This document shows, in pieces, positions 1 through 9,425 of a DNA stretch of 64,000 nucleotides. The notes below the pieces were generated by a model, which was not told the origin of the DNA, made no database searches, and worked only from the letters and a program-made list of their open reading frames with translations. A program made the position numbers and the translations under genes. How positions within the stretch are numbered: position 1 is the stretch's first letter; each line of letters opens with the position of its first letter. The DNA is from Roseitranquillus sediminis (GTDB lineage Bacteria; Pseudomonadota; Alphaproteobacteria; Rhodobacterales; Rhodobacteraceae): contig NZ_JAFFOB010000030.1 in NCBI RefSeq assembly GCF_016918935.1, forward strand, positions 1 through 64,000, read 5' to 3'.

Positions 1-1
1 G

Positions 2-97
2 ATCGCGCCGATCGCGATGGAGGAGAAGCTCCGCTTCGCCATCCGCGAAGGCGGCCGCACCGTCGGCGCCGGCGTCGTAAGCAAGATCATCCAGTAA
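2..97 (+). CDS. tuf: Elongation factor Tu, C-terminal end (partial)
   Basis: The first 31 codons visible, ending at TAA, read as the conserved C-terminus of EF-Tu (…[20 protein letters not shown]…). EF-Tu is the GTPase that delivers aminoacyl-tRNA to the ribosome. The 5' part lies outside the window. Position directly before rpsJ is the usual str-S10 junction in proteobacteria. Confidence 0.93.
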   Translation: MAPIAMEEKLRFAIREGGRTVGAGVVSKIIQ

Positions 98-114
98 ACG
101 AGAACGGCCTCGAC

Positions 115-141
115 GTGGGGCGCGGGACCGCCGCGCTCCAC
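115..141 (+). other. Intergenic hairpin between tuf and rpsJ
   Basis: An 11-bp stem (115-125 paired with 131-141, one G-T wobble) around a 5-base loop. No T-run follows, so it is unlikely to be a simple intrinsic terminator. It may be an RNA processing or attenuation element that sets the relative output of tuf and the S10 operon. Confidence 0.5.
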
Positions 142-176
142 CTCTCGAACCGCCAAGCCGCGAAAGGCAAGACAAG

Positions 177-491
177 ATGGCACTCCAAAGCCAGAACATC
201 AGGATCCGGCTGAAGGCCTTCGATTACCGCGTGCTGGACGCCAGCACGCAGGAGATCGTCAACACGGCCAAGCGGACCGGTGCGCAGGTACGCGGGCCGA
301 TCCCGCTTCCGAACAAGATCGAGAAGTTCACGGTCCTTCGCGGCCCGCACGTCGACAAGAAGTCCCGCGACCAGTTCGAGATCCGCACGCACAAGCGGCT
401 CCTCGACATCGTGGATCCGACGCCGCAGACGGTGGACGCGCTGATGAAGCTCGACCTCGCCGCCGGCGTCGACGTCGAGATCAAGGTCTGA
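177..491 (+). CDS. rpsJ: 30S ribosomal protein S10
   Basis: Encodes the 104-residue S10 protein of the small-subunit head, also NusE in transcription antitermination. Length matches the family (about 102-105 residues). The N-terminus ([17 protein letters not shown]) and the [21 protein letters not shown] stretch are typical. ATG start follows an AAGGCAAG ribosome site. It is the first gene of the S10 operon, 14 bp upstream of rplC. No oddities. Confidence 0.97.
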   Translation: MALQSQNIRIRLKAFDYRVLDASTQEIVNTAKRTGAQVRGPIPLPNKIEKFTVLRGPHVDKKSRDQFEIRTHKRLLDIVDPTPQTVDALMKLDLAAGVDVEIKV

Positions 492-505
492 GGGAGGGCA
501 GGACG

Positions 506-1384
506 ATGCTGCGTTCCGGAGTGATCGCAAAGAAGGTCGGGATGACGCGCCTCTTCCTCGAGGACGGGCGTCAGGTTCCGGTGACCGTGCTGCAGCTCGA
601 TGGGCTGCAGGTGGTGGCTCAGCGCACCGCAGAGCGCGACGGCTATTCGGCCGTCCAGCTCGGCGCGGGCGTCGCGAAGCCGAAGCGCGTCTCCAAGGCG
701 ATGCGCGGCCATTTTTCGGCCGCCAACGTCGCTCCCAAGCGCAAGATCGCGGAGTTCCGCGTGGCGCCGGAGAACCTGATCGGGGTCGGCGAGGAGATCA
801 CCGCCGACCACTACTTCGAGGGTCAATTCGTCGACGTCTCGGGCACCTCGATCGGCAAGGGCTTTGCCGGTGCGATGAAGCGGCACAACTTCGGCGGCCT
901 GCGCGCGTCGCACGGCGTCTCGATCAGCCACCGCTCGCACGGCTCGACCGGCCAGTGCCAAGACCCCGGAAAGGTGTTCAAGGGCAAGAAGATGGCCGGC
1001 CACATGGGCGCCGCCCGCGTGACCACGCAGAACCTGCAGGTAGTGCGCACCGACGCCGACCGCGGCCTGATCATGGTCAAAGGCGCGGTGCCGGGCTCGA
1101 AGGGCGGCTGGGTCACGATCAAGGACGCGGTGAAGAAGCCGACGCCCGAGAACCTGATCTATCCCGCCGCGCTGAAGTCCGCGGCCGAAGAAGCCAAGCG
1201 TCTTGCCGAGGAGGCTGCCGCGCAGGCAGCCGCCGAGGAAGAGGCGGCCGCGAAGGCGGCGGCCGAGCAGGCTGCTGCCGAGCAGGAGGCCGCGCTGAAG
1301 GAAGCCGAAGAGGACATCGAGGCGCAGAAGGCCGCCGAGACGCCCGACAACCCGCAACAAGAAGGTGGCGACGATGAAAAGTGA
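506..1384 (+). CDS. rplC: 50S ribosomal protein L3 with Ala/Glu-rich C-terminal tail
   Basis: L3 binds 23S rRNA near the peptidyl-transferase centre and nucleates 50S assembly. The core includes the signature [20 protein letters not shown] around residues 150-170; its GQ glutamine is the residue methylated by PrmB in other bacteria. At 292 residues it is longer than the usual 205-240. The excess is a charged, alanine-rich, probably helical tail from about residue 222 ending in GGDDEK. The stop overlaps the rplD start by 11 bases, which suggests translational coupling. Confidence 0.96.
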   Translation: MLRSGVIAKKVGMTRLFLEDGRQVPVTVLQLDGLQVVAQRTAERDGYSAVQLGAGVAKPKRVSKAMRGHFSAANVAPKRKIAEFRVAPENLIGVGEEITADHYFEGQFVDVSGTSIGKGFAGAMKRHNFGGLRASHGVSISHRSHGSTGQCQDPGKVFKGKKMAGHMGAARVTTQNLQVVRTDADRGLIMVKGAVPGSKGGWVTIKDAVKKPTPENLIYPAALKSAAEEAKRLAEEAAAQAAAEEEAAAKAAAEQAAAEQEAALKEAEEDIEAQKAAETPDNPQQEGGDDEK

Positions 1385-1994
1385 CGTCATCAGCCTCGAC
1401 GCCAGCAAGGCGGGCGACATCGAGCTCTCGGACGAGATCTTCGGCCTCGAGCCGCGCGCCGACATCCTGCACCGCGTCGTGCGCTGGCAGCGTGCGCGCG
1501 CCCAGCAGGGCACGCACAAGGTCAAGACGCGGTCCGAGACGAGCTACTCGACGAAGAAGATCTACCGCCAGAAGGGCACCGGCGGCGCGCGCCACGGTGA
1601 CCGCAACGCGCCGATCTTCCGCAAAGGCGGCATCTACAAGGGCCCGACCCCGCGCAGCCACGCGCACGACCTGCCGAAGAAGTTCCGCAAACTCGGCCTC
1701 AAGCACGCGCTGAGTTCCAAGGCGCGGGACGGAAATCTCGTCGTGCTTGAGAGTTGCGCCATGGACGAGGCGAAGACCAAGGTGCTGGCCAATGCGGCGA
1801 AGGAGCTGGGTTGGAAGCGGGTCCTCGTGATCGATGGCGCCGAGGTTGACCAGAACTTCGCCCGTGCAGCGGCGAATCTGGCCGGTGTGGACGTGCTCCC
1901 GTCGATGGGCGCAAACGTCTACGACATCCTGAAGCGCGACACGCTCGTCATCACGCGGGCCGGTGTCGAAGCCTTGGAGGCCCGACTGAAATGA
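1374..1994 (+). CDS. rplD: 50S ribosomal protein L4
   Basis: 206-residue L4, a 50S assembly protein that lines the exit tunnel and in some bacteria represses its own operon. The signature [16 protein letters not shown] lies in the extended loop region. The start chosen is ATG 1374 because AAGGTGG lies just upstream; an in-frame GTG at 1365 would add three residues. It overlaps the end of rplC and its stop overlaps the rplW ATG (ATGA), so the genes are translationally coupled. Confidence 0.96.
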   Translation: MKSDVISLDASKAGDIELSDEIFGLEPRADILHRVVRWQRARAQQGTHKVKTRSETSYSTKKIYRQKGTGGARHGDRNAPIFRKGGIYKGPTPRSHAHDLPKKFRKLGLKHALSSKARDGNLVVLESCAMDEAKTKVLANAAKELGWKRVLVIDGAEVDQNFARAAANLAGVDVLPSMGANVYDILKRDTLVITRAGVEALEARLK

Positions 1995-2287
1995 CCGCGA
2001 AACCCCAGCATTACGACGTGATCCGCAAGCCGGTGATCACCGAGAAGGCGACGATGGCCTCCGAGGCCAACGCGGTGGTTTTCGAGGTGTCGATGGATGC
2101 GGTTAAGCCGCAGATCAAGGCGGCGGTCGAGGAGCTCTTCGGCGTCAAGGTCAAGGCGGTCAACACCACCGTGACCAAAGGCAAGCAGAAGCGCTTCCGT
2201 GGCATCAAGGGCCGCCGCGCCGACGTGAAGAAGGCCTACGTGACCCTCGAAGAGGGCAACACGATAGACGTCACCACGGGCCTCTGA
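1991..2287 (+). CDS. rplW: 50S ribosomal protein L23
   Basis: 98-residue L23, located at the exit of the 50S tunnel where trigger factor and SRP dock. Family features are the N-terminal [15 protein letters not shown] segment and the conserved basic loop [19 protein letters not shown] overlaps the rplD stop by four bases. A hairpin and 114 bases separate it from rplB. Confidence 0.96.
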   Translation: MTAKPQHYDVIRKPVITEKATMASEANAVVFEVSMDAVKPQIKAAVEELFGVKVKAVNTTVTKGKQKRFRGIKGRRADVKKAYVTLEEGNTIDVTTGL

Positions 2288-2302
2288 TACGAGGCGTCGA
2301 AT

Positions 2303-2327
2303 CTTCGGCCCCTTCGCGGGGCCGAAG
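2303..2327 (+). other. Perfect 10-bp hairpin between rplW and rplB
   Basis: cttcggcccc (2303-2312) pairs perfectly with ggggccgaag (2318-2327) around a 5-base loop. Only a short TCTTTC follows, so termination would be partial at best. It sits in the longest gap of the first S10-operon half, where nothing else is coded. It may be a processing site or partial terminator. Confidence 0.55.
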
Positions 2328-2401
2328 TCTTTCAAGGCCGGGCCGGTGGTCCGGAAGAAGAAACGGACCTTTAGGTCCAAGGCAGACGGAAGACAGGAAG
2401 C

Positions 2402-3244
2402 ATGGCACTCAAGTCGTACAATCCGACGACGCCTGGCCAGCGCGGGCTGGTTCTGATCGACCGTTCGGAGCTTTGGAAAGGCCGCCCGGTCAAGTCGCTC
2501 ACCGAGGGACTGTCGAAGAACGGCGGACGGAACAACACCGGACGGATCACGATGCGGCGGCGCGGCGGCGGGGCGAAGCGCCTCTATCGCGTCGTCGACT
2601 TCAAGCGCACCAAATTCGACGTCCCCGCTACGGTCGAGCGGATCGAATACGATCCGAACCGGACCGCGTTCATTGCGCTCATCCGTTATCAGGACGGCGA
2701 GCAGGCCTACATTCTGGCGCCGCAGCGCCTCGGCGTGGGCGACACGGTCGTGGCCGGCGAGAAGGTCGACGTGAAGCCGGGTAACGCGATGCGTTTCCAG
2801 GGCATGCCGATCGGAACGATCGTCCACAACATCGAGCTGAAGCCCGGCAAGGGTGGACAGCTGGCGCGCGCCGCCGGCACCTATGCGCAGTTCGTCGGCC
2901 GTGACGGCGGCTATGCGCAGATCCGCCTGAGTTCGGGCGAACTGCGTCTGGTCCGGCAGGAGTGCATGGCCTCGGTCGGCGCGGTGTCGAACGCCGACAA
3001 CTCGAACCAGAACTTGGGCAAGGCGGGGCGGAACCGGCACCTCGGCAAGCGCCCGAGCGTCCGCGGCGTCGTGATGAACCCGGTCGATCACCCGCACGGC
3101 GGCGGCGAGGGCCGCACCTCGGGCGGCCGTCACCCGGTCACGCCGTGGGGCAAGCCGACGAAGGGCGCCCGCACCCGCAACAAGAAGAAGGCGTCGTCGC
3201 AGCTGATCCTGCGTTCGCGCCACGCCCGGAAGAAGGGTCGCTGA
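2402..3244 (+). CDS. rplB: 50S ribosomal protein L2
   Basis: 280-residue L2, which binds 23S rRNA at the subunit interface and is needed for subunit association and peptidyl transfer. The C-terminal signature ([16 protein letters not shown], around residues 223-238) and the basic tail ([10 protein letters not shown]) are complete. Start ATG 2402 follows a purine-rich GACAGGAAGC ribosome site. rpsS begins two bases after its stop. Confidence 0.97.
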   Translation: MALKSYNPTTPGQRGLVLIDRSELWKGRPVKSLTEGLSKNGGRNNTGRITMRRRGGGAKRLYRVVDFKRTKFDVPATVERIEYDPNRTAFIALIRYQDGEQAYILAPQRLGVGDTVVAGEKVDVKPGNAMRFQGMPIGTIVHNIELKPGKGGQLARAAGTYAQFVGRDGGYAQIRLSSGELRLVRQECMASVGAVSNADNSNQNLGKAGRNRHLGKRPSVRGVVMNPVDHPHGGGEGRTSGGRHPVTPWGKPTKGARTRNKKKASSQLILRSRHARKKGR

Positions 3245-3246
3245 TC

Positions 3247-3525
3247 ATGACACGTTCCGTTTGGAAAGGCCCCTTCGTCGACAGCCACGTGCTGAAGAAG
3301 GCGGAGAAGACGCGCGAGAGCGGCCGCAACGAGGTCATCAAGATCTGGTCGCGCCGCTCCACCATCCTGCCGCAGTTCGTCGGCCTCACGTTCGGCGTCT
3401 ACAACGGCCGCAAGCACATTCCGGTGAACGTCACCGAGGACATGATCGGCCAGAAGTTCGGCGAGTACGCGCCGACGCGCACCTACTACGGCCACGCCGC
3501 CGACAAGAAAGCGAAGCGGAGGTAA
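3247..3525 (+). CDS. rpsS: 30S ribosomal protein S19
   Basis: 92-residue S19 of the small-subunit head. It starts [17 protein letters not shown] and contains the conserved [20 protein letters not shown] and [14 protein letters not shown] segments. The ATG at 3247 is right after the rplB stop; longer in-frame upstream readings run back into rplB and are not real. rplV follows after five bases. Confidence 0.97.
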   Translation: MTRSVWKGPFVDSHVLKKAEKTRESGRNEVIKIWSRRSTILPQFVGLTFGVYNGRKHIPVNVTEDMIGQKFGEYAPTRTYYGHAADKKAKRR

Positions 3526-3530
3526 GGGCG

Positions 3531-3911
3531 ATGGGCAAGCAGAAGAACCCCAGCCGTACGGCCGAGAACGAGGCGATGGCGAAGGCGCGCATGTTGCGCG
3601 CCAGCCCGCAGAAGCTGAACCTCGTCGCCGCGCTGATCCGCGGAAAGAAGGTCGAGCGCGCGCTGAGCGACCTCACCTTCTCGAAGCGGAGGATCGCGCA
3701 GGACGTCAGGAAGTGCCTGCAGTCCGCCATTGCGAACGCCGAGAACAACCACAACCTCGACGTCGACGAGCTGGTCGTCGCCGAGGCCTATGTCGGCAAG
3801 AACCTGACCATGAAGCGCGGGCGCCCGCGGGCGCGCGGCCGGTTCGGGCGGATCATCAAGCCGTTTTCCGAGCTTACCATCAAGGTCCGCCAGATCGAGG
3901 AGCAAGCGTAA
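3531..3911 (+). CDS. rplV: 50S ribosomal protein L22
   Basis: 126-residue L22, which binds all domains of 23S rRNA and extends a beta hairpin into the exit tunnel. The tunnel hairpin is recognisable in [17 protein letters not shown], the region where macrolide-resistance changes fall in other bacteria. ATG 3531 follows GGAGGTAAGGGCG. The TAA stop shares one base with the rpsC ATG. Confidence 0.96.
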   Translation: MGKQKNPSRTAENEAMAKARMLRASPQKLNLVAALIRGKKVERALSDLTFSKRRIAQDVRKCLQSAIANAENNHNLDVDELVVAEAYVGKNLTMKRGRPRARGRFGRIIKPFSELTIKVRQIEEQA

Positions 3912-4612
3912 TGGGTAATAAAGTCAACCCGGTCGGCATGCGGCTCCAGGTCAACCGGACCTGGGACAGCCGCTGGTTCGCCGACACCAAGGAATATGGC
4001 GACCTGCTGCTCGAGGACATCAAGATCCGCGAGTTCATCAAGCGCGAGTGCAAGCAGGCGGGCGTCAGCAAGGTCATCATAGAGCGTCCGCACCGGAAGT
4101 GCCGGGTGACGATCCATACGGCACGGCCGGGGGTCATCATCGGCAAAAAGGGCGCGGACATCGAGACGCTGCGCAAGAAGCTGGCGTCCATGACGGACAG
4201 CGAGCTGCACCTCAACATCGTCGAGGTGCGCAAGCCGGAACTGGACGCGCAGCTGGTTGCGGAGTCCATCGCCCAGCAGCTCGAGCGACGGGTCTCGTTC
4301 CGGCGCGCGATGAAGCGGTCGGTCCAGAACGCGATGCGGATGGGTGCGCTCGGCATCCGGGTTAACGTTGGCGGCCGTCTCGGCGGCGCCGAGATTGCCC
4401 GGACCGAGTGGTATCGCGAAGGCCGGGTGCCGCTGCACACGCTGCGGGCGGACATCGACTATGCGCTGGCCGAGGCAAAGACGCCTTACGGGATCATCGG
4501 GATCAAGGTCTGGATCTTCAAGGGCGAGATCCTCGAGCATGATCCCTCGGCCCGCGACCGTCGCCAGCAGGAACTGCAGGAAGGTCCCGCCTCGCGCGGC
4601 GGCCGGAGGTAA
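3911..4612 (+). CDS. rpsC: 30S ribosomal protein S3
   Basis: 233-residue S3, part of the mRNA entry channel and its helicase activity. The N-terminus [13 protein letters not shown] and the KH RNA-binding motif [18 protein letters not shown] (about residues 76-93) are clear, as is the C-terminal S3 domain with [15 protein letters not shown]. It starts at the last base of the rplV stop codon. The protein ends in a short basic tail. Confidence 0.97.
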   Translation: MGNKVNPVGMRLQVNRTWDSRWFADTKEYGDLLLEDIKIREFIKRECKQAGVSKVIIERPHRKCRVTIHTARPGVIIGKKGADIETLRKKLASMTDSELHLNIVEVRKPELDAQLVAESIAQQLERRVSFRRAMKRSVQNAMRMGALGIRVNVGGRLGGAEIARTEWYREGRVPLHTLRADIDYALAEAKTPYGIIGIKVWIFKGEILEHDPSARDRRQQELQEGPASRGGRR

Positions 4613-4618
4613 CGAGAG

Positions 4619-5032
4619 ATGCTGCAACCAAAGCGCACTAAGTTCCGCAAGCTCCACAAGGGCCGGATCCACGGCGAGGCCAAGGGCGGCTTCGACCTGG
4701 CGTTCGGCACCTACGGACTGAAGGCGACGCAGCCGGAGCGGATCACCGCGCGGCAGATCGAGGCGGCGCGCCGCGCCATGACCCGCCACATGAAGCGCCA
4801 AGGCCGCGTCTGGATCCGTGTGTTCCCGGACACGCCGGTCACGTCGAAGCCGACCGAGGTGCGGATGGGCAAGGGCAAGGGCTCGGTCGATTTCTGGGCC
4901 GCCAAGGTAAAGCCGGGCCGGATCATGTTCGAGATTGACGGCGTCACTGATTCTGTGGCACGGGAGGCGCTCCGCCTCGCCGCCATGAAGCTGCCGATCA
5001 AGACGCGCACCGTGGTCCGCGAGGACTGGTAA
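4619..5032 (+). CDS. rplP: 50S ribosomal protein L16
   Basis: 137-residue L16, contacting the A-site tRNA and organising the peptidyl-transferase centre. Typical features are [16 protein letters not shown] at the N-terminus and [20 protein letters not shown] in the middle. It begins six bases after rpsC. A strong hairpin follows the stop, and rpmC lies 97 bases further on. Confidence 0.97.
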   Translation: MLQPKRTKFRKLHKGRIHGEAKGGFDLAFGTYGLKATQPERITARQIEAARRAMTRHMKRQGRVWIRVFPDTPVTSKPTEVRMGKGKGSVDFWAAKVKPGRIMFEIDGVTDSVAREALRLAAMKLPIKTRTVVREDW

Positions 5033-5040
5033 GAATTTTC

Positions 5041-5072
5041 CCGAAGCCCCGCGGCATGACGCGGGGCTTCGG
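5041..5072 (+). other. Perfect 12-bp hairpin between rplP and rpmC
   Basis: ccgaagccccgc (5041-5052) pairs with gcggggcttcgg (5061-5072) around an 8-base loop. The following ACGTTGTT is only weakly T-rich. The stem shares the CGAAGCCCC/GGGGCTTCG theme with the hairpin at 2303-2327. It is a candidate partial terminator or 3'-end stabiliser inside the S10 operon. Confidence 0.6.
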
Positions 5073-5129
5073 ACGTTGTTGGAAAAGCGGAGGGCGTGCC
5101 CTCTGACTTCTGATCGAGAGGACGCGGCG

Positions 5130-5345
5130 ATGAACGCCCAGGAACTGAGAGACAAGACGCCGGATCAGCTGCGCGACCAGCTGACGACGCTGAAAAAGGA
5201 GGCGTTCAACCTGCGCTTCCGCCAGGCCACGGGGCAGCTCGAGAACACGGCGCGGATGCGGCAGGTCCGCCGCGAAACCGCCCGCGTGCTGACGATCCTG
5301 AACGAAAAGGCCGTTGCCGCGGCCGCCGAAAAGACGGAGGCCTGA
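5130..5345 (+). CDS. rpmC: 50S ribosomal protein L29
   Basis: 71-residue L29, a small helical-hairpin protein at the tunnel exit near L23. The conserved [21 protein letters not shown] and the RRETAR segment place it firmly. ATG 5130 follows GAGAGGACGCGGCG. rpsQ begins one base after its stop. Confidence 0.95.
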   Translation: MNAQELRDKTPDQLRDQLTTLKKEAFNLRFRQATGQLENTARMRQVRRETARVLTILNEKAVAAAAEKTEA

Positions 5346-5346
5346 G

Positions 5347-5580
5347 ATGCCGAAGCGTATCCTGCAGGGCACCGTGACGAGCGACAAGAACGACCAGACG
5401 GTTACCGTCCTGGTCGAGCGGCGCTACGCACACCCGCTTCTGCACAAGACCGTTCGCGCTTCGAAGAAGTACCGCGCGCACGATCCGAAGAACGAATTCA
5501 AGGTTGGCGACAGCGTCCGCATTCAGGAATGCGCGCCGGTCAGCAAGACGAAACGCTGGGAGGTCGTGGCGCAAGCCTGA
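5347..5580 (+). CDS. rpsQ: 30S ribosomal protein S17
   Basis: 77-residue S17, an OB-fold 16S rRNA binding protein needed early in 30S assembly. Family features are the N-terminal [19 protein letters not shown] and [19 protein letters not shown] near the C-terminus. The gene follows rpmC directly. A GC palindrome lies between it and rplN. Confidence 0.96.
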   Translation: MPKRILQGTVTSDKNDQTVTVLVERRYAHPLLHKTVRASKKYRAHDPKNEFKVGDSVRIQECAPVSKTKRWEVVAQA

Positions 5581-5602
5581 CATCCCGGTGCGATCGAAAC
5601 CC

Positions 5603-5618
5603 TGGGGGCGCGCCCCCA
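5603..5618 (+). other. 16-bp GC palindrome between rpsQ and rplN
   Basis: tgggggcgcgccccca is a perfect palindrome lying 20 bases before the rplN ATG. As RNA it can only form a hairpin by opening the central CGCG. It may influence rplN initiation or be a processing signal. No regulator is suggested by the sequence itself. Confidence 0.45.
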
Positions 5619-5637
5619 AAGGTCGGGAGACACCTAA

Positions 5638-6006
5638 ATGATCCAGATGCAGACCAATCTGGATGTCGCTGACAATTCCGGCGCGCGCCGGGTTCAGTGC
5701 ATCAAGGTCCTCGGCGGGTCGAAGCGGAAGTACGCCAGCGTGGGCGACATCATCGTCGTCAGCGTGAAGGAGGCGATCCCGCGCGGCCGCGTCAAGAAGG
5801 GCGACGTCCGCAAGGCAGTCGTCGTTCGCACCGCCAAGGAAGTTCGGCGCGAGGACGGCACTGCGATCCGCTTCGACCGGAACGCCGCCGTCATCCTCAA
5901 CAACAACAACGAGCCCGTGGGCACCCGGATCTTCGGCCCGGTCGTGCGCGAGCTCCGCGCGAAGAATTTCATGAAGATCATCTCGCTTGCTCCGGAGGTG
6001 CTCTGA
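5638..6006 (+). CDS. rplN: 50S ribosomal protein L14
   Basis: 122-residue L14, which forms intersubunit bridge contacts with 16S r[23 protein letters not shown] and [20 protein letters not shown] are highly conserved and complete. ATG 5638 follows GGTCGGGAGACACCTAA. Its stop overlaps the rplX ATG. Confidence 0.97.
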   Translation: MIQMQTNLDVADNSGARRVQCIKVLGGSKRKYASVGDIIVVSVKEAIPRGRVKKGDVRKAVVVRTAKEVRREDGTAIRFDRNAAVILNNNNEPVGTRIFGPVVRELRAKNFMKIISLAPEVL

Positions 6007-6311
6007 TGGCTGCCAAGCTGAAAAAGGGCGACAAGGTCGTCGTGCTCGCCGGCAAGGACAAGGGCAAGCAGGGTGAGGTCACCCGCGTCATGCCAAAGGA
6101 GAACAAGGCGGTCGTCGACGGGATCAACGTCGCGATCCGGCACCGCCGGCAGAGCCAGGCCGAGCAGGGGGGCCGCGTGCCGACCCCGATGCCGGTGGAC
6201 CTCTCGAACCTTGCCCTCATGGATGCGAGCGGCAAGCCGACGCGCGTCGGTTTTCGTTTCGAGGACGGCAAGAAGGTCCGCTTCGCCAAGACCACGGGGG
6301 ACGTGATCTGA
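6006..6311 (+). CDS. rplX: 50S ribosomal protein L24
   Basis: 101-residue L24, an initiator of 50S assembly. It has an N-terminal KOW motif ([20 protein letters not shown], residues about 6-25). The stop of rplN and the ATG here share a base, and the same holds for its own stop and the rplE ATG, so the three genes are tightly coupled. Confidence 0.96.
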   Translation: MAAKLKKGDKVVVLAGKDKGKQGEVTRVMPKENKAVVDGINVAIRHRRQSQAEQGGRVPTPMPVDLSNLALMDASGKPTRVGFRFEDGKKVRFAKTTGDVI

Positions 6312-6874
6312 TGCTCGACACGACGAACTATACGCCGCGCCTCAAGGCGCTCTTCCAAGATAGCGTTCGCCAGGCACTGACCGAGGAGTTCGGCTACAAG
6401 AACGGCATGATGGTGCCGCGGCTTGAGAAGATCGTGCTCAACATTGGCTGTGGTGCTGAGGCGGTGCGCGACTCGAAGAAGGCCCGTTCCGCGCAGGAGG
6501 ACCTGACGCAGATCGCCGGTCAAAAGGCCGTCATCACCAAGGCGAAGAAGTCGATCGCGGGTTTCCGTGTCCGCGAGGACATGCCGCTTGGTGCCAAGGT
6601 GACGCTGCGCGGGGACCGGATGTACGAGTTCCTTGACCGCCTTATCACCATCGCCATGCCGCGGATCCGCGACTTCCGCGGTGTCTCCGGCAAGAGCTTC
6701 GATGGCCGCGGCAACTACGCCACCGGCCTGAAGGAGCACATCGTCTTCCCTGAGATCAACTTCGACAAGGTCGACGAGGTTTGGGGGATGGACATCGTCA
6801 TCTGCACGACCGCGAAGACCGACGCGGAAGCCAAGGCGCTGTTGAAGCACTTCAACATGCCGTTCAACAGCTGA
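6311..6874 (+). CDS. rplE: 50S ribosomal protein L5
   Basis: 187-residue L5, which binds 5S rRNA and contacts P-site tRNA. Conserved segments include [35 protein letters not shown] and the C-terminal [19 protein letters not shown]. Length is normal for the family. rpsN follows after 14 bases. Confidence 0.97.
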   Translation: MLDTTNYTPRLKALFQDSVRQALTEEFGYKNGMMVPRLEKIVLNIGCGAEAVRDSKKARSAQEDLTQIAGQKAVITKAKKSIAGFRVREDMPLGAKVTLRGDRMYEFLDRLITIAMPRIRDFRGVSGKSFDGRGNYATGLKEHIVFPEINFDKVDEVWGMDIVICTTAKTDAEAKALLKHFNMPFNS

Positions 6875-6888
6875 GCCTGGGGGATTTC

Positions 6889-7194
6889 ATGGCCAAGAAA
6901 GCAATGATCGAACGCGAAAAGAAGCGCCAGCGCCTGGTCGCGCAGCATGCCGCCAAGCGCGCGGCGCTGAAGGATGTCGCGAACGACGAGTCGAAGCCGA
7001 TGGAGGAGCGCTTCAAGGCGCGCCTCAAGCTGGCGAAGCTGCCGCGGAATTCGTCGCCCAGCCGCCTGCACAACCGCTGCCAGCTGACCGGCCGGCCGCG
7101 CGGCTATTACCGCAAACTCAAGATGAACCGGATCGCGCTGCGTGACCTCGGTTCGAACGGCCAGATCCCCGGTCTGGTCAAGTCGAGCTGGTAA
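6889..7194 (+). CDS. rpsN: 30S ribosomal protein S14 (non-zinc form)
   Basis: 101-residue S14 of the small-subunit head. It is the long, zinc-free type: the C-terminal half reads [20 protein letters not shown] without the paired CxxC motifs of the short form. ATG 6889 follows GAGCCTGGGGGATTTC. rpsH lies 13 bases downstream. Confidence 0.96.
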   Translation: MAKKAMIEREKKRQRLVAQHAAKRAALKDVANDESKPMEERFKARLKLAKLPRNSSPSRLHNRCQLTGRPRGYYRKLKMNRIALRDLGSNGQIPGLVKSSW

Positions 7195-7207
7195 GGAGGG
7201 CGATGCG

Positions 7208-7600
7208 ATGAACGATCCCTTGGGCGACATGCTCACCCGCATCCGCAACGCGCAGATGCGCCGCAAGTCCACGGTAGTGACACCCGCGTCCAAGCTGCGG
7301 GCCTGGGTCCTCGACGTGCTGGCGGACGAAGGTTACATCCGCGGCTACGACAAGACGACGGACGAGCGCGGCCACCCGGCGCTGGAGATCAGTCTCAAGT
7401 ACTATGAGGGCACTCCGGTGATCCGCGAGGTCAAGCGCGTCTCGAAACCCGGTCGCCGTGTCTACATGGCCGCGCGCGACGTCCCGCAAATTCGCGGCGG
7501 TCTCGGCGTATCGATCGTGTCGACGTCGAAGGGCGTCATGTCGGACACGGCCGCACGTCAGGCGAACGTCGGCGGCGAAGTGCTCTGCACCGTATTCTGA
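7208..7600 (+). CDS. rpsH: 30S ribosomal protein S8
   Basis: 130-residue S8, a primary 16S rRNA binder and, in E. coli, the translational repressor of the spc operon. The N-terminus [17 protein letters not shown] and C-terminal [20 protein letters not shown] are typical. ATG 7208 follows TAAGGAGGGCGATGCG, a strong ribosome site. rplF begins ten bases after the stop. Confidence 0.96.
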   Translation: MNDPLGDMLTRIRNAQMRRKSTVVTPASKLRAWVLDVLADEGYIRGYDKTTDERGHPALEISLKYYEGTPVIREVKRVSKPGRRVYMAARDVPQIRGGLGVSIVSTSKGVMSDTAARQANVGGEVLCTVF

Positions 7601-7610
7601 GGAGGGACGC

Positions 7611-8144
7611 ATGTCTCGTATCGGCAAGAAACCGGTCCCGCTTCCCTCGGGCGTCGAGGCGAAGGTCTCGGGGCAGCAGATCGAGGTGAAGGGGCCGAAG
7701 GGCACCCGCCAGTTCACCGCGACCGACGACGTGACGCTGGCGGTCGAGGACGGCGCGGTCAGCGTGACGCCGCGCGGCAACTCCAAGCGCGCACGTCAGC
7801 AGTGGGGCATGAGCCGCACGATGGTGGCGAACCTGGTGCAGGGCGTGACCGACGGCTTCAAGAAGGAGCTCGAGATCCAGGGCGTCGGCTACCGCGCCCA
7901 GATGCAGGGCAACGTCCTGAAGCTGAACCTGGGCCTCAGCCACGAAGTTAACTTCGAGGTGCCGCAGGGCGTGACCGTGACGGCGCCGAAGCAGACCCAG
8001 ATCGTCGTCGAGGGCATCGACGAGCAGCAGGTCGGCCAGGTTGCCTCCAACATCCGCGACTGGCGCCGCCCCGAACCCTACAAGGGCAAGGGGATCCGGT
8101 ATGCGGGCGAGTTCATCTTCCGCAAGGAAGGCAAGAAGAAGTAA
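7611..8144 (+). CDS. rplF: 50S ribosomal protein L6
   Basis: 177-residue L6 with two repeated domains, binding 23S rRNA near the GTPase centre. [19 protein letters not shown] and the C-terminal signature [21 protein letters not shown] are complete. Start ATG 7611 follows TGAGGAGGGACGC. rplR follows 13 bases later. Confidence 0.97.
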   Translation: MSRIGKKPVPLPSGVEAKVSGQQIEVKGPKGTRQFTATDDVTLAVEDGAVSVTPRGNSKRARQQWGMSRTMVANLVQGVTDGFKKELEIQGVGYRAQMQGNVLKLNLGLSHEVNFEVPQGVTVTAPKQTQIVVEGIDEQQVGQVASNIRDWRRPEPYKGKGIRYAGEFIFRKEGKKK

Positions 8145-8157
8145 GGACGCGACAGAA

Positions 8158-8517
8158 ATGGCGAACACCAAGCGAGATTTGTTCCTAAAGCGCCGCCTGC
8201 GCACCAGGAACAAGCTGCGCACCCTGGCCGCCGGGCGTCCCCGCCTGTCGGTCCACCGCAGCAGCAAGAACATCAGCGTGCAGCTGATCGATGACGGCGA
8301 GGGACGGACCCTCGCCTCGGCCTCGACGCTCGAGAAGGACCTCGGCGTCGTCGGCAAGAACAACCTCGAGGCGGCGGCGACGATAGGTGCCGCGATCGCC
8401 GAGCGGGCGAAGAAGGCCGGTATCGAGGAGTGCTACTTCGATCGCGGCGGCTTCCTGTTCCACGGCAAGGTGAAGGCGCTTGCCGACGCCGCCCGTGAGA
8501 ACGGCCTGAAGTTCTGA
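8158..8517 (+). CDS. rplR: 50S ribosomal protein L18
   Basis: 119-residue L18, which with L5 binds 5S rRNA. Characteristic segments are [19 protein letters not shown] and the C-terminal [25 protein letters not shown] 8158 follows AAGGACGCGACAGAA. Eleven bases separate it from rpsE. Confidence 0.96.
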   Translation: MANTKRDLFLKRRLRTRNKLRTLAAGRPRLSVHRSSKNISVQLIDDGEGRTLASASTLEKDLGVVGKNNLEAAATIGAAIAERAKKAGIEECYFDRGGFLFHGKVKALADAARENGLKF

Positions 8518-8528
8518 GGGAGACGAGA

Positions 8529-9098
8529 ATGGCAAGAGAACCGCAAGGTCGGGGCGGCCGTCGCGACCGCGACGAGAACCCCGAATTCGCCGATCGTCTC
8601 GTGGCGATCAACCGCGTGTCCAAGACGGTGAAGGGCGGCAAGCGCTTCGGCTTTGCAGCACTGGTGGTCGTCGGCGACCAGAAGGGCCGCGTCGGCTTCG
8701 GCAAGGGCAAGGCGAAAGAAGTCCCGGAAGCGATCCGCAAGGCGACCGAGCAGGCCAAGCGTGGCATGATGCGCGTGCCGCTGCGCGAGGGCCGCACCCT
8801 GCATCACGACATCGAGGGGCGTCATGGCGCCGGTCGGGTCGTCATGCGCACAGCGCCCCACGGCACCGGCATCATCGCCGGCGGCCCGATGCGCGCCGTG
8901 TTCGAGATGCTGGGGATCCAGGACGTCGTGGCGAAGTCGCTCGGCAGCCAGAACCCCTACAACATGATCCGCGCCACGCTCGATGGCCTGCGCAAGGAGC
9001 AGTCGCCGCGCAACGTCGCCCAGCGGCGCGGCAAGAAGGTGGCCGACATCCTGCGCCGCGGCGATGAGCCTGCGGACGCCGAGCCGGCGGAAGCGTAA
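8529..9098 (+). CDS. rpsE: 30S ribosomal protein S5
   Basis: 189-residue S5, a fidelity protein near the decoding site. The RNA-binding N-domain ([20 protein letters not shown]) and the [17 protein letters not shown] segment are clear. The C-terminus has a short acidic extension ([11 protein letters not shown]). ATG 8529 follows GAGGGAGACGAGA. rpmD starts 11 bases after the stop. Confidence 0.97.
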   Translation: MAREPQGRGGRRDRDENPEFADRLVAINRVSKTVKGGKRFGFAALVVVGDQKGRVGFGKGKAKEVPEAIRKATEQAKRGMMRVPLREGRTLHHDIEGRHGAGRVVMRTAPHGTGIIAGGPMRAVFEMLGIQDVVAKSLGSQNPYNMIRATLDGLRKEQSPRNVAQRRGKKVADILRRGDEPADAEPAEA

Positions 9099-9109
9099 GG
9101 AGACACGCG

Positions 9110-9298
9110 ATGGCCAAGACGATCGTCGTCAAGCAGGTGGGCTCGCCCATCCGCCGCCCCGCCGTGCAGCGCCAGACGCTGATCGGCTTGGGCTTGAACA
9201 AGATGCATCGCACGCGCGAGCTCGAGGACACGCCATCCGTTCGCGGCATGGTCAACTCGATCCCGCACCTGGTGCAGATCATCGAAGAGCGGGGCTGA
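9110..9298 (+). CDS. rpmD: 50S ribosomal protein L30
   Basis: 62-residue L30, a small 50S protein often absent in other bacteria but regular in alphaproteobacteria. [28 protein letters not shown] is interpreted as the family core, followed by the [17 protein letters not shown] end. ATG 9110 follows TAAGGAGACACGCG. A 127-base gap with a repeated TTGCAA element separates it from rplO. Confidence 0.95.
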   Translation: MAKTIVVKQVGSPIRRPAVQRQTLIGLGLNKMHRTRELEDTPSVRGMVNSIPHLVQIIEERG

Positions 9299-9322
9299 CC
9301 GGCCCCGCACTCCTACAAGTTC

Positions 9323-9361
9323 TTGCAAATCCGGTCTTGGAAACTTGCAGGAAGTTGAAAG
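9323..9361 (+). promoter_or_regulatory. TTGCAA-type element, copy 1 (rpmD-rplO gap)
   Basis: TTGCAA at 9323, cTTGCAG at 9345 and TTGAAA at 9355 (spacing 22 and 10) recur with the same spacing on the minus strand at 45084-45125. Over 42 aligned bases without gaps (9320-9361) 31 are identical. It is the only structured feature in the rpmD-rplO gap. It could be a regulator site, or a dispersed intergenic repeat. Confidence 0.6.
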
Positions 9362-9425
9362 TTCACGCCGAGGTCGGCCGCTTCCCGTCGCTTTGGGGGC
9401 CGCATCCGGCAAGAGGAGAAGCGAC

